Shown in pieces: positions 44,186-53,861 of a stretch of 64,000 nucleotides of DNA. Origin of the DNA: Muribaculaceae bacterium Isolate-037 (Harlan). Its GTDB lineage: Bacteria > Bacteroidota > Bacteroidia > Bacteroidales > Muribaculaceae. The position numbers were made by a program, and so were the translations under genes. The stretch is from assembly GCA_003762615.1 (NCBI GenBank), contig RIAZ01000008.1, positions 1-64,000 of the forward strand. Reading direction: 5' to 3'. Position 1 is the first letter of the stretch. Each line of letters starts with the position of its first letter. Under the pieces are notes generated by a model. It was not told where the DNA came from, ran no database searches, and was given only the letters and a program-made list of their open reading frames with translations.

Positions 44186-46024
44186 ATGAAATCATTATTC
44201 AAACAATCAATTGCCGGAATGGCAGTCCTCTCATTAGTGGCTGCTTGTTCGCCCGACGACCATACCCTATCGGCTCCGGCGCTTTCTCCGGAAGATCTCG
44301 TGGAGGGAATAGCATTCTCCATCACCCACGATTCGTCTAACCCGAATATCGTGCATCTCACCAGCCTGCTCCCCGACAGCTACCAGATTGCCTGGATGAC
44401 GCCTCAAGGACGCTCGCTCGGTAAGGAAAGAACACTCAAGATTGCTTTTGATGGCGAATATGAAGTGCAGATGGGTGTCAGCACACGTGGCGGATACGTA
44501 TGGAGCAACCCCACTTCATTCTCTATCAACGACTTCTGCGCCGACTTCGTTTCCGGAGAATTATGGGAGTATCTTGCAGGGGGTGCCGGGGGTTCTAAGA
44601 CCTGGGTGCCCGACAACGGCAACTATGGCATGAAGCAAGGATTCTATTCATGCTTTGACCCCTCTGCCGTACACGCTGACATGCTGCTCAAAGATGGCAC
44701 GATCGGCAACTGGTATGCCGATGGCAAGACTTGGTGGGAACCCGCCAATGGCGACGTGGGCATTACAGAGGATGACCTGAAGGGGGAAATGACATTCTCT
44801 CTTGCAGGTAATGCCGGATATAGCGTCACCTTTACAAATGGAATCTCGCCTGACCAACAAACAGGTATCTTCAATTTCGACCCCGACAATATGACAATGT
44901 CACTCGATGGCGCTGAGATATTCCATGCTCTTTGGGCTGACGACAAGTCGGAAGACTGGAGCAAGGATCTTCAGGTGCTCGTGCTTACAGAGAACCAGCT
45001 CATGATTGCCAACTACCGTAGCGAAGCCCTGTCCGGTGAAGATCGTTGCATCTACTGCTGGAACTTCGTCTCTAAGGAATATGCCGACAGCTACGTGCCG
45101 GGCGACGTGCCTGATCCGGAGCCTGTCCTGCCCGACGGATGGAAAGACGACATCTCACAGACTGTCATAACTTCCGTGAAATGGGTGCTCTCCGACCAGA
45201 ACCCGCTCGACTGGTGCCAGCTTGACGGCACTCTGATGAACGGCTGGAACTCCCCCGCTGATTATCCCGACTGGCTCGGCACTCCCGACACATCTGTCTA
45301 TGGCGACTTCTCAATGACTCTCGACAGCAAGGATAATTCCGCAGTATTCGCATATCCTGACGGAACCTCTGTCAGCACAACTTACGAACTTGATGATAAG
45401 GGTATATACACGTTTGCCGACAATGTGCCTGCTACATCCGTAATCGGCTGGGCTTCATTTGAACTGGATGCCAACAACGGTCTGCGTATAATGCGTATAG
45501 AGAAGGATCCATTCGGCGACGTCTCCGGAATGTGGCTCGGTAAACGCGATCCTGAAAAACCGGAATATCTTGCCTACCACTTCGTGCCGACTGCCGGAAG
45601 CAACGGCGGTGAAACCAACAAGGGTTATGTCGCAACTCTCAACTTCAATAATACCAGTGATTGGACAATGGTCACCGGTCCGCAGGTGATCGTTAAGGAT
45701 GAAGGCACCTACACCGCAAGCATTGACGTGACTTGGACAGCAGGCGACCCGATGCTCTGGCTTGACGTGAATCCGTTGTTGAAAGATCATCCAAACGCAG
45801 ATGTCATCCTCAAGGATATCAAGATTGATGGCTCATCCATAAGCTTTGACGACAGCGCAGTGTCGCGTTGCATCGGAGATGATCCGACAATCTATCGCCG
45901 CTACATCTGCAATCCGTGGGGTCTCGCCTCATGTTTCCCATCATTCGACGTGTTCCATCCGCAATCAAATGCCGAAGTGACATTCGAAGTAGTATATGAC
46001 ACCGGAGCCTCTACAATAGAATAA
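44186..46024 (+). CDS. Surface glycan-binding lipoprotein (SGBP-B position)
   Basis: A 612-residue lipoprotein with lipobox LVAAC (Cys21) and the acidic PDD export signal. After a short Ig-like domain, two similar halves seem to follow (SGELWEYLAGGAGGSKTWV and TSVKWVLSDQNPLDWCQL), both rich in Trp and Tyr as expected for glycan binding. It lies 51 bp after susD and before the GH5 gene. The place and architecture match SGBP-B of known xyloglucan loci, although sequence kinship to it could not be checked. Inferred to display xyloglucan at the surface. Confidence 0.78.
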   Translation: MKSLFKQSIAGMAVLSLVAACSPDDHTLSAPALSPEDLVEGIAFSITHDSSNPNIVHLTSLLPDSYQIAWMTPQGRSLGKERTLKIAFDGEYEVQMGVSTRGGYVWSNPTSFSINDFCADFVSGELWEYLAGGAGGSKTWVPDNGNYGMKQGFYSCFDPSAVHADMLLKDGTIGNWYADGKTWWEPANGDVGITEDDLKGEMTFSLAGNAGYSVTFTNGISPDQQTGIFNFDPDNMTMSLDGAEIFHALWADDKSEDWSKDLQVLVLTENQLMIANYRSEALSGEDRCIYCWNFVSKEYADSYVPGDVPDPEPVLPDGWKDDISQTVITSVKWVLSDQNPLDWCQLDGTLMNGWNSPADYPDWLGTPDTSVYGDFSMTLDSKDNSAVFAYPDGTSVSTTYELDDKGIYTFADNVPATSVIGWASFELDANNGLRIMRIEKDPFGDVSGMWLGKRDPEKPEYLAYHFVPTAGSNGGETNKGYVATLNFNNTSDWTMVTGPQVIVKDEGTYTASIDVTWTAGDPMLWLDVNPLLKDHPNADVILKDIKIDGSSISFDDSAVSRCIGDDPTIYRRYICNPWGLASCFPSFDVFHPQSNAEVTFEVVYDTGASTIE

Positions 46025-46095
46025 TAAAACAATTCTTGATAAAGGGGAGGGTTAAGGCTCTCCCCTTTTCTACAAGACAACCTAATGACTCTCTA

Positions 46096-47856
46096 ATGAT
46101 GAAGAAAATCTTTTATCTATTCTCTTTACTTACCATTTTTTGCGGTCTCGCCTCTTGCAGCGACAGCAAGGATGATCCGGCACCGGGCATAACCGGCGAG
46201 TTTACATGCAACACCGAATCCCTCTCATTCCCGATGCAGGGGGGCGACAATCTTATTACCGTTCTTGCATCCGTAAAACCGGAAGTGACCCTCTCCGACC
46301 AATGGCTCTCGGTAGCCAATACGGAAGTGACAGGCACAAATAAAAATATCTATAAAATCACAATTTCTGCCACTGCGAATCCTGACGGCAACGAACGTAC
46401 CGCCACAGCCACTGTAAAAGCCGGCTCCAACTCAAAGGAGATCAAAATCACACAGTCTCAGAAACCGATGGTTGATCTTGATGCTGCATCTGTAGCTGAA
46501 GCGGAGAAACCGTTCCCTGCCGACGGAGGCAACGGCACTCTTAAAATCACGTATAATCTTGAATATAAAGTAGAGGCTTCCTCGGCATGGATCACAATTG
46601 ACCAAACAAGAGCATTACAGGAGGGTACTATCGCCTTCACCGTGGCTCCCAACAATACGTCGTCTGAACGCAAAGCCTCAATAATCGTATCCCCTGTAGG
46701 TGCGTCCGATCTGAATCCTGCCACTGTGACCATTACGCAGGAAGCCGGTAATGCGCAGGATCCAACCGGGATGAATGCCCGTCAGATTGCCGCCGACATA
46801 CGCGCAGGATGGAACATCGGTAATACGCTCGAAGCATATTCCAATGGCAAACCGTCGGAAACAGCATGGGGCAACCCGAAAGTGACCGAGAAATTTGTAT
46901 TGGGTCTGAAAGCCGCAGGATTCAACGCAATACGTATCCCCTGCGCTTGGGACGGCTACATAATCGATCAGGAGAATTATACTGTTGATCCCGCTTGGTT
47001 CGACCGTGTGAATGAGGTGGTGGGTTACTGCGTCAACAATGATATGTATGCAATAATCAATATCCATTGGGATGGCGGTTGGCTTGAAGAGAATGTCAAT
47101 GAGGAGAGTAAGGATAAGGTGCTTCCAAAGCAGAAGGCTCTCTGGACCCAGATTGCAAACCGTCTCGGCGGATATAACGAGCGTCTTCTCTTTGCCGGCA
47201 CTAATGAGCCTTATCAGAGTAAACAGGGCGACTTCACTGCCTCCAACATGAGTGTGCTCCTTGAGTACGAACAGGCATTTATCGATGCAGTCCGTGCCAC
47301 AGGCGGCAATAATCTGAACCGCACTCTTATCGTACAGGGTCCTGCCACTAATATCGACCTGACAAACTCTCTCATGACAACAATGCCTACCGACGTGGTG
47401 GAAGACCGTCTGATGGCTGAGATCCATTTCTACGATCCATGGAATTTCTGCGGAATGGATAAGGATGAGAGCTGGGGAAGAATGGCGTTTTTCTGGGGCG
47501 AACAGAACTTTATTCCGGGTTCGGACCGCAATTCCACCTGGGGTGATGAGAACTATATGAAGGCTCAATTTGACAAGATGAAGACACAGTTTGTCGACAA
47601 AGGGATTCCGGTGGTTATCGGTGAATATGGCGCGATCGTAAATCCGAAAGGTCTGACCGGAAAAGAGAAAGAGGCAAATCTTGCATCAAGAGCTTATTTC
47701 GACAAATGTGTGTCGCAGTTCGGCAAAGAGCGTGGACTCATCCCCTTCCTTTGGGATACGGGTGAACTCATCGACCGCAATACAGGTGAGGTGAAAGTGC
47801 CTGAAATCATCAATGCGATTATGGAAGGCTCCGATGCCGCCCAATACCCCTACTGA
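46096..47856 (+). CDS. GH5 endo-xyloglucanase with two BACON domains
   Basis: A 586-residue surface lipoprotein; the start at 46096 (or the adjacent ATG at 46099) opens a signal with lipobox GLASC (Cys21), while the upstream in-frame ATG at 46036 gives no signal. Two BACON domains span about 33-120 (LSDQWLSVANTEVTG) and 125-218 (ASSAWITIDQT). The GH5 barrel has acid/base Glu371 in AGTNEPYQ and nucleophile Glu510 in VVIGEYGA; RAGWNIGNTLEAY is typical of subfamily 4. It would cut the xyloglucan backbone at unbranched glucose at the cell surface. Characterised Bacteroides xyloglucanases have one BACON domain; two is an elongation. Last gene of the SusC operon, followed by a terminator. Confidence 0.93.
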   Translation: MMKKIFYLFSLLTIFCGLASCSDSKDDPAPGITGEFTCNTESLSFPMQGGDNLITVLASVKPEVTLSDQWLSVANTEVTGTNKNIYKITISATANPDGNERTATATVKAGSNSKEIKITQSQKPMVDLDAASVAEAEKPFPADGGNGTLKITYNLEYKVEASSAWITIDQTRALQEGTIAFTVAPNNTSSERKASIIVSPVGASDLNPATVTITQEAGNAQDPTGMNARQIAADIRAGWNIGNTLEAYSNGKPSETAWGNPKVTEKFVLGLKAAGFNAIRIPCAWDGYIIDQENYTVDPAWFDRVNEVVGYCVNNDMYAIINIHWDGGWLEENVNEESKDKVLPKQKALWTQIANRLGGYNERLLFAGTNEPYQSKQGDFTASNMSVLLEYEQAFIDAVRATGGNNLNRTLIVQGPATNIDLTNSLMTTMPTDVVEDRLMAEIHFYDPWNFCGMDKDESWGRMAFFWGEQNFIPGSDRNSTWGDENYMKAQFDKMKTQFVDKGIPVVIGEYGAIVNPKGLTGKEKEANLASRAYFDKCVSQFGKERGLIPFLWDTGELIDRNTGEVKVPEIINAIMEGSDAAQYPY

Positions 47857-47886
47857 GACACCATCTCTTAACCTTACTACTAACCA

Positions 47887-47921
47887 AAAGGGTGTGCCGT
47901 CAGCGCGACAGCACACCCTTT
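47887..47921 (+). terminator. Terminator of the SusC-SusD-SGBP-GH5 operon
   Basis: An 11-bp stem (47887-47897 with 47911-47921) with a 13-nt loop lies 30 bp after the GH5 stop. It is flanked by an A run and TTTCG, so it could work in either direction. Confidence 0.7.
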
Positions 47922-48019
47922 CGTCATTCAATTATCCTTGATTCATCAAAAGATATGGCATTATCTCATCTTTTTGGCATTTTAAGCCCTGTGGAATTGC
48001 GTATTCAGATGATACGTAT

Positions 48020-48027
48020 TATTTTTG
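48020..48027 (+). promoter_or_regulatory. Predicted promoter of the GH95 gene
   Basis: TATTTTTG matches the -7 consensus, about 77 bp before the GH95 start. No good TTTG is found upstream. The fucosidase gene thus probably forms its own transcription unit. Confidence 0.45.
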
Positions 48028-48103
48028 TGGAGAAGTTTTGACAACTTCTCTAATCGTAAAAAATTTTTACGAGTTTTATTATTCAATACATAACCTTGTA
48101 TTC

Positions 48104-50506
48104 ATGAAAAAATTTATTTTACCCGTAATTTTTCTCGCTGCCTCGGTCAACACATCGTTTGCCAACGACCTGACGCTGAAATTCGACCGTCAGGCGGATT
48201 TCTTTGAGGAATCTTTCGTAATTGGCAACGGAACCCAAGGTGCGATAATATACGGCAATCCATCCCGTGAACGAATCTCTCTGAACGACATCACATTCTG
48301 GACCGGCGAACCTGAGAAGAGCGTATACTCTCCCGGTGCATACAAAGCTATTCCGGGCATACGTGAAGCCCTTGCAAAAGGCGACTTCGCAAAAGCGGAA
48401 CAGCTACAGAAAGAGGTGCAGGGACACTACACGCAGAACTATCAGCCTATCGGAAACCTTTTCATCGATTTCGCCGACAAGTCAGCACTTACCACCTACA
48501 ACCGTACTCTTGACCTGAAAACCGCCAAGGCTAACGTGACATACTCAAAAGGTGGAAATGAAATAACCACCGAGTATTTCGCATCGGCTCCCGACAGCCT
48601 GATAGCCGTCAGGATAAAGGCTGAACGACCGATCGACCTGTCACTCTATTTCGACTCTCCGGTGGAATATAATGCCACCTCCAACGGCTCGCGCATTTCT
48701 GCCGACGGACATGCCGCCTACACCTCTATGCCATCTTACGTCAACGGCAACCTCCATAATAATTTAAAATATTACCCCAACCGAGGCATATCTTTCCGCA
48801 CAAACATATCGGCATACTCACCCAACGGCTCAATCACACCTACTCCCGACGGGAAATTAGACGTGAAGGGCACTACTGACCTTACCATTTACGTAACAAT
48901 GGCAACCAATTTCGCCGGAGTGTCGGTAAATCCGTCAGAAAGTGGCATCGACTATAAGGGGAATGCCAACAGATTAGCTGATAAAGCTCTCCGGAAAGGA
49001 TGGGATGCAATATCTGCCGATCAGTATGCCGATTATTCCAAATTCTTCTCCCGGGCATCGATAGATCTCGGTGATTCCTCCGATGAGCTGAACGCTATGC
49101 CTACCGACATACGTCTGAAGAATTATTGCGATAACAATGCCGTAGATCCCGACCTGGAGGAACTCTATTTCCAATACGGACGCTATCTTCTTATTAGTTG
49201 CTCCCGCACTCCGGGTGTACCGGCAAATCTTCAGGGATTATGGAATGAATACCTTCTGCCGCCGTGGAGTTCAAACTACACGACAAACATCAACTTAGAG
49301 GAGAATTATTGGCCTGCGGAAGTAACCAATCTGAGTGAACTGCATCTCCCGATGCTGTCATTCATAAAGCAGCTCCCCACTACCGGACGCGAGACGGCAA
49401 AGGAATATTATGGCGTGGATCGCGGATGGTGTCTCGGACATAACTCCGATATATGGGGTATGACAAACCCCGTGGGTCTTCACGGCGGCGATCCCTCATG
49501 GGCAAACTGGAATATGGGTGGCGCGTGGGTAGCCTCCCATATCTGGGAACACTATCTCTTCACCAAAGACCGTGATTTCCTGAAGGAGTATTATCCGGTG
49601 CTGAAAGGTGCCGCCGAGTTCTGTATTGATTGGATGACGGAAGACAACAATGGCAAACTGATAACTTCCCCCTCCACATCTCCTGAAAATAAATTCATGG
49701 CTCCCGATGGGAATGCGTATGCCACAAGCAACGGCAACTATGCCGACATCGCCATGATTCGCCAATGTATCTCTGACGCACGTGATGCAGCACGCGAACT
49801 ATCGACAGATGCTGACTTCATCAAAGAGGCGGACTCAACTTTGGCTAATATCCGACCTTACGAGGTGGGGGCTAACGGTCAGTTGATGGAATGGACAACG
49901 GATTTCCCGGAACAGGATCCGCAACACCGTCATCAGAGCCATCTTTACGGTCTTTACCCCGGACATCACATCTCTGTAGCCGGCACCCCTGACCTCGCAA
50001 AGGCTGCCGCAAGATCGCTGGAGATAAAGGGTGAGAACACCACAGGATGGAGCACCGGATGGAGAGTGAACCTCCTTGCACGTCTTGCCGAACCGGAGAA
50101 GGCTTATTCCATGTATCGTCGTCTCCTCAAATACGTCAGCCCCGACAACTATCAGGGTCCCGACAAACGACACGGTGGCGGCACGTATCCCAATCTTCTT
50201 GATGCACATGCACCTTTCCAGATTGACGGAAACTTCGGCGGCACTGCCGGAGTGGCTGAGATGCTTATCCAATCCACTCCCGACATGATCACGCTCCTCC
50301 CTACCCTCCCGAAGGAATGGAAGACCGGCAGTTTCAATGGTCTGCGTGCACGTGGGGTCTTCTCTCTCGACACGAAATGGGAAAACGGAAAGGTGAAGCA
50401 ATTCACAATATCTTCCGAAAAGGGTGGAAAGACCACGGTGAAGGCGAACGGTAAGAAAATAAAGGTATCTCTCAAACCGGGTGAGTCAAAGACTATCCGG
50501 CCTTGA
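48104..50506 (+). CDS. GH95 alpha-L-fucosidase of the xyloglucan locus
   Basis: An 800-residue exported enzyme; the ATG at 48104 opens the signal peptide MKKFILPVIFLAASVNTSFA, and an in-frame start at 48038 is less likely. GH95 features include the N-terminal domain (FEESFVIGNGTQGAIIYG), the barrel motif LPPWSSNYTTNINLEENYW, HQSHLYGLYPGHHIS and AHAPFQIDGNFGG with the catalytic Asp. GH95 enzymes remove alpha-1,2-linked fucose from galactose, exactly the linkage in fucogalactoxyloglucan. Its presence means the locus handles fucosylated side chains. The 3' end overlaps the convergent channel gene by 14 bp. An alpha-L-galactosidase specificity, also known in GH95, is possible. Confidence 0.92.
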   Translation: MKKFILPVIFLAASVNTSFANDLTLKFDRQADFFEESFVIGNGTQGAIIYGNPSRERISLNDITFWTGEPEKSVYSPGAYKAIPGIREALAKGDFAKAEQLQKEVQGHYTQNYQPIGNLFIDFADKSALTTYNRTLDLKTAKANVTYSKGGNEITTEYFASAPDSLIAVRIKAERPIDLSLYFDSPVEYNATSNGSRISADGHAAYTSMPSYVNGNLHNNLKYYPNRGISFRTNISAYSPNGSITPTPDGKLDVKGTTDLTIYVTMATNFAGVSVNPSESGIDYKGNANRLADKALRKGWDAISADQYADYSKFFSRASIDLGDSSDELNAMPTDIRLKNYCDNNAVDPDLEELYFQYGRYLLISCSRTPGVPANLQGLWNEYLLPPWSSNYTTNINLEENYWPAEVTNLSELHLPMLSFIKQLPTTGRETAKEYYGVDRGWCLGHNSDIWGMTNPVGLHGGDPSWANWNMGGAWVASHIWEHYLFTKDRDFLKEYYPVLKGAAEFCIDWMTEDNNGKLITSPSTSPENKFMAPDGNAYATSNGNYADIAMIRQCISDARDAARELSTDADFIKEADSTLANIRPYEVGANGQLMEWTTDFPEQDPQHRHQSHLYGLYPGHHISVAGTPDLAKAAARSLEIKGENTTGWSTGWRVNLLARLAEPEKAYSMYRRLLKYVSPDNYQGPDKRHGGGTYPNLLDAHAPFQIDGNFGGTAGVAEMLIQSTPDMITLLPTLPKEWKTGSFNGLRARGVFSLDTKWENGKVKQFTISSEKGGKTTVKANGKKIKVSLKPGESKTIRP

Positions 50507-51371
50507 CAAGACTCGTCAACTCCTCTTCAAGATGCATGGCTATGTCGGCATTCTCTTTTATGAAATGGTAGAGTTCCCCGACATCCTCCGGTACATGGTC
50601 AGAGGAGATGTTTCCAAAAGAGTCAACGGCTGAAAACATCTGCCAGTTGGCAACAAATGCAAAACAGTTATCAAGCAATCCCGACCATAAGGTGAGGTCA
50701 ACCCTCGCTTCAAGGGAATCAAGACAAAGGCTCGTGTGGGAGGCACTTTTCATAAGTCGCTCCACCGCGGGTCTTTTCGACATATCAAAAGAGAGTCCGG
50801 TGGGCAACGCCATATCTTTCATGTCGTCTAATGAGAATTGCGGATTATAGTCAGGAGTGTCACCCTGCCGTTTTGACAACGGTGTGGTCACGGCATAGCA
50901 ATATGCAAGGAAAGTCTTTATATTCCTCATGACACCGGGGATACTCTTCATAAGTTTCTCCTTCTCCACGGCATAATGCACCCTACGCTGCTTTTCAAGT
51001 TCCGCCTCCACATCTATCTCCGATTTCATCGACCCGACAGCGTTCAGAAAGAAGCCAAGCGTCAGCATTCCGCACATCACCTCTACGGCTGTGACAGTCT
51101 GAGCCAACCCATGTGCCGGTGTATAATCACCGAATCCAAGCGTCGTTATGGTCACGATGCTGTAGTAAAGCCATGCCCCATAATCCCTGTCGGCTCCATC
51201 CGGCGCACGAAACTGACAATCCGGAAGCTGTGAATAGAAGTATGCAAATATCGGTATCAACGACACGTAGAGGGCTATCCACACTATCGGACGTATATTG
51301 GATATAATATGAAAAAAATGTCTTAGTCTTACTGATAAGGCATGTAATGTTTTTTGTAACGAGACTGACAT
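50493..51371 (-). CDS. Two-transmembrane potassium channel
   Basis: A 292-residue ion-channel protein. The first membrane helix is at about 28-46, the pore loop ends in the selectivity filter TLGFGD (77-82, a variant of TVGYGD), and the second helix is at 91-113. A cytosolic C-terminal region of about 175 residues is mostly helical and is not an obvious RCK domain, so the gating signal is unknown. It conducts potassium across the inner membrane. The stop overlaps that of GH95 on the other strand. No operon partner; unrelated to xyloglucan use. Confidence 0.9.
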   Translation of the reverse strand: MSVSLQKTLHALSVRLRHFFHIISNIRPIVWIALYVSLIPIFAYFYSQLPDCQFRAPDGADRDYGAWLYYSIVTITTLGFGDYTPAHGLAQTVTAVEVMCGMLTLGFFLNAVGSMKSEIDVEAELEKQRRVHYAVEKEKLMKSIPGVMRNIKTFLAYCYAVTTPLSKRQGDTPDYNPQFSLDDMKDMALPTGLSFDMSKRPAVERLMKSASHTSLCLDSLEARVDLTLWSGLLDNCFAFVANWQMFSAVDSFGNISSDHVPEDVGELYHFIKENADIAMHLEEELTSLVKAG

Positions 51372-51376
51372 AATAT

Positions 51377-51416
51377 AATAGCGTTTTTATGATTCTCCCA
51401 TCATAAAAACGCTATT
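51377..51416. terminator. Terminator downstream of the small lipoprotein gene
   Basis: A 16-bp perfect stem (51377-51392 with 51401-51416) around an 8-nt loop, 31 bp after the stop of the lipoprotein gene at 51448 (minus strand). It lies between two minus-strand genes, directly before the channel gene start. Confidence 0.8.
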
Positions 51417-51447
51417 TCCTTATCGTAAGTTTTGGTTAGCCCCAATC

Positions 51448-51957
51448 TTATTTCTTTTTCTGAATCTGCTCATTCATGCGTTCGATGGCTTCAACAGCAG
51501 AATAAGTGTTGCGTGGCTTCTTATCGAAACCTATTGCCACCTTTGTCTCACCCTTCTCAAAATTCAACACGTAGTCTGCGCTGTCAGGAACGATGGTGAC
51601 GGGAAGACCTTTAACATCGACCGAACGGTAGATACCGCTGTCGCCTTGCTCAAACGGTTTGCCGAGGATTACCTTATAGTCTATCTTCGTGCGGTTGCCA
51701 TTCTCATACACATAAAATGCCGACTGCTCGGGGCTGATGGTGAAGATCACACGACCGTCAAACTTACCCTTGCGGGCGTTCGGTCCTTGAATATCATAGC
51801 GGGTTGCATCATATATACCGCTTTCTACTGGTTGTGAAGCTGAAAATGCCTCTTCATTCACGACTGCGGAATCTGCATTGCTATCCTTCGTTGTTCCTCC
51901 ACAGGATACAAAAAGCAGCAATGCTGCAAAAAAACTGAAAACTGATGTCTTTTTCAT
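51448..51957 (-). CDS. Small lipoprotein of unknown function
   Basis: A 169-residue lipoprotein: signal with lipobox LLFVSCG (Cys19), an acidic low-complexity linker, then a beta-rich domain (RVIFTISPEQSAFYVYENGN and VTIVPDSADYVLNF) and a lysine-rich tail. No family recognised. It is a single gene ending at a strong terminator. The domain might resemble NlpE-type small beta barrels like the protein at 61809-62318, but no motif proves it. Confidence 0.75.
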   Translation of the reverse strand: MKKTSVFSFFAALLLFVSCGGTTKDSNADSAVVNEEAFSASQPVESGIYDATRYDIQGPNARKGKFDGRVIFTISPEQSAFYVYENGNRTKIDYKVILGKPFEQGDSGIYRSVDVKGLPVTIVPDSADYVLNFEKGETKVAIGFDKKPRNTYSAVEAIERMNEQIQKKK

Positions 51958-52139
51958 TATTGCTAATTTTAGTGGAAATAATATTATGGTTAATTTGAAA
52001 GTCCAAAAGTAATCATTATTCCTTTTATCTACAACTCATTCCGCTTTTTTTATGCAATTTACGACATAAATTTGCTTGATAAAATGATTTTACCTTATTT
52101 TGCATCTCATTAACCAACCTCATCAGTTGACAAAACAGT

Positions 52140-52622
52140 ATGAAAAAAATAGCAAGTTTTACAATCGATCATCTGCGACTGTTGCGCGGTGTATATGTAT
52201 CACGGCGTGACGTGACCCCTTCCGGCGATATAATAACCACTTTCGACATACGTCTGACGGAACCGAACCGCCAACCCGCCCTATCCCCGGAAGCATTACA
52301 CGCAATGGAGCATCTCGCCGCCACCTATCTGCGGAATAATCCTGAATGGAAAGACAAAATAGTATATTGGGGTCCGATGGGCTGCTGCACCGGCAATTAT
52401 CTCCTCATGCAGGGTAAGTTGACCCCCTCCGACATCATCCCCCTTCTGAAAGACACATTCTCTTTCATAGCCGACTTCGCAGGCGAGATACCAGGAGCCA
52501 CACCCAAAGACTGCGGCAATTACTCTTTCAACGACCTCCCCGCCGCAAAAAAAGCTGCTTCCGTTTTCCTCAACGAAGTCCTACTCAACATCCGTCCGGA
52601 AAACATGACCTATCCCGACTAA
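52140..52622 (+). CDS. luxS: S-ribosylhomocysteine lyase LuxS
   Basis: A 160-residue LuxS. The metal ligands are His54 and His58 in HAMEHLA and Cys125 in PKDCGNYSF; Glu57 and the active Cys82 in GPMGCCTGNY are in place. It splits S-ribosylhomocysteine into homocysteine and DPD, the precursor of autoinducer 2, as part of the methyl cycle. Length and start are normal for the family. The gene stands alone, with no pfs or methionine genes beside it. The 3' end lies 3 bp from that of the convergent transporter gene. Confidence 0.97.
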   Translation: MKKIASFTIDHLRLLRGVYVSRRDVTPSGDIITTFDIRLTEPNRQPALSPEALHAMEHLAATYLRNNPEWKDKIVYWGPMGCCTGNYLLMQGKLTPSDIIPLLKDTFSFIADFAGEIPGATPKDCGNYSFNDLPAAKKAASVFLNEVLLNIRPENMTYPD

Positions 52623-52625
52623 ACC

Positions 52626-53846
52626 TTAGCGGCGGCGGAGACAGAGGAGCAATGCCGCTAACGAGCAGGCTACGAGGAGAAGATTAGTTGACAGTATCAG
52701 ATCGCCTATACCGACCAAGGGTGAGACGAGTCCGCCGAATATAAAGCCTCCGGCTCCGAGCAGTGCAGAGGCGGCTCCAGCCGCCGAACGCCCTGCCTCC
52801 ATGCCGAGGGCGGAAACCGACGGAAAGATAAAGCCAAGACAAAACAGCATAAGGAAGGTCAACCCCTCATATACAAGGAACGAGTCAACCATAAAACCCA
52901 TCGCAAGAAGCATGATTGCAAACGTAGTCATGCCTCCCGTGCTGAATAAGGCGGCATTCTCCATTTTCCGGAATCGCATGGCGAGTCCCGAACCTATACC
53001 GATACCTGTGGCGTTGACCGCAAACGTGACAGAGAACTGAAGTTCGGAATAGCCGAAATGCTCCTGCACTATAAAGGAGGCAGACGAGATATATGCGAAT
53101 AATGCTCCGTAAGCAAACGAATATATCAACACGTAGCGACGGAAATCCGGAATCCTCAATATGCGGAGAAATCCTCCCGCTGTCTTCCACACCGGACACG
53201 TTGCCCGATCCTCCATCTTCAGCGACTCCCTGAATAATGAGCACATACCGAGCAACACCACTCCAATTGCAAATAATATCCAGAAGATACCCTGCCACCC
53301 TATCGACCGCGAGACAAGACCACCCGTGACGGGAGCCACGACAGGCGCAACGCCATTGATGGCACCAACTATGGCAAGAATCTTTGCAAGTTCCCTGCCT
53401 CTATAGCAATCCGTGGCTACTGAACGCGACATGACAATACTTCCCGATCCTCCCAATCCTTGCAGGAAACGGAACACGTTGAACACCTCTATCGTCGGCG
53501 ACCAGATACATCCCAACGTAGCCGCCACAAACAATATCAGCGACATTATCATGATATGCTTCCTGCCATATTTGTCGCTGATCGGACCAAAAAAGACCTG
53601 ACCGATTGCAATACCTACAAGGCTCGTGGTCAATCCAAGCTGAACCATCGACTCCGAAGTATTAAACACTGACGTCATTGATGGCAATGTCGGCAGATAG
53701 AAATCGGTGATAAACGGTCCGAAGGCTGAAAGTGCACCTAAAAATATTATCAGGAAAAGGAAGTAACGTTTCCCTATCTGATTACTCTCACTATCCATCT
53801 GAATCCTCTTACTGTCAGGAGTCATAATTCCTCTTTTTTCTGTCAT
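52626..53846 (-). CDS. Bcr/CflA-type MFS drug exporter
   Basis: A 406-residue major facilitator protein with twelve hydrophobic segments. The family signature SDKYGRKHIMI follows the second helix, FGPFITDFYLPTLPSM is typical of Bcr/CflA, and FRFLQGLGGSGSIVMSRSVATD lies in helix four. It would export drugs or small metabolites by proton antiport. An AGAGGA-like sequence just before the ATG at 53825 favours that start (399 residues) over the one given. The gene follows the Nudix gene by 15 bp on the same strand, so they may be cotranscribed. Confidence 0.92.
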   Translation of the reverse strand: MTEKRGIMTPDSKRIQMDSESNQIGKRYFLFLIIFLGALSAFGPFITDFYLPTLPSMTSVFNTSESMVQLGLTTSLVGIAIGQVFFGPISDKYGRKHIMIMSLILFVAATLGCIWSPTIEVFNVFRFLQGLGGSGSIVMSRSVATDCYRGRELAKILAIVGAINGVAPVVAPVTGGLVSRSIGWQGIFWILFAIGVVLLGMCSLFRESLKMEDRATCPVWKTAGGFLRILRIPDFRRYVLIYSFAYGALFAYISSASFIVQEHFGYSELQFSVTFAVNATGIGIGSGLAMRFRKMENAALFSTGGMTTFAIMLLAMGFMVDSFLVYEGLTFLMLFCLGFIFPSVSALGMEAGRSAAGAASALLGAGGFIFGGLVSPLVGIGDLILSTNLLLVACSLAALLLCLRRR

Positions 53847-53861
53847 TTCCCGGATAATAGA

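Noticed and set aside
46678-47568. 296-residue minus-strand frame inside the GH5 gene
   Set aside because: Antisense shadow; the GH5 catalytic domain on the other strand is unambiguous.
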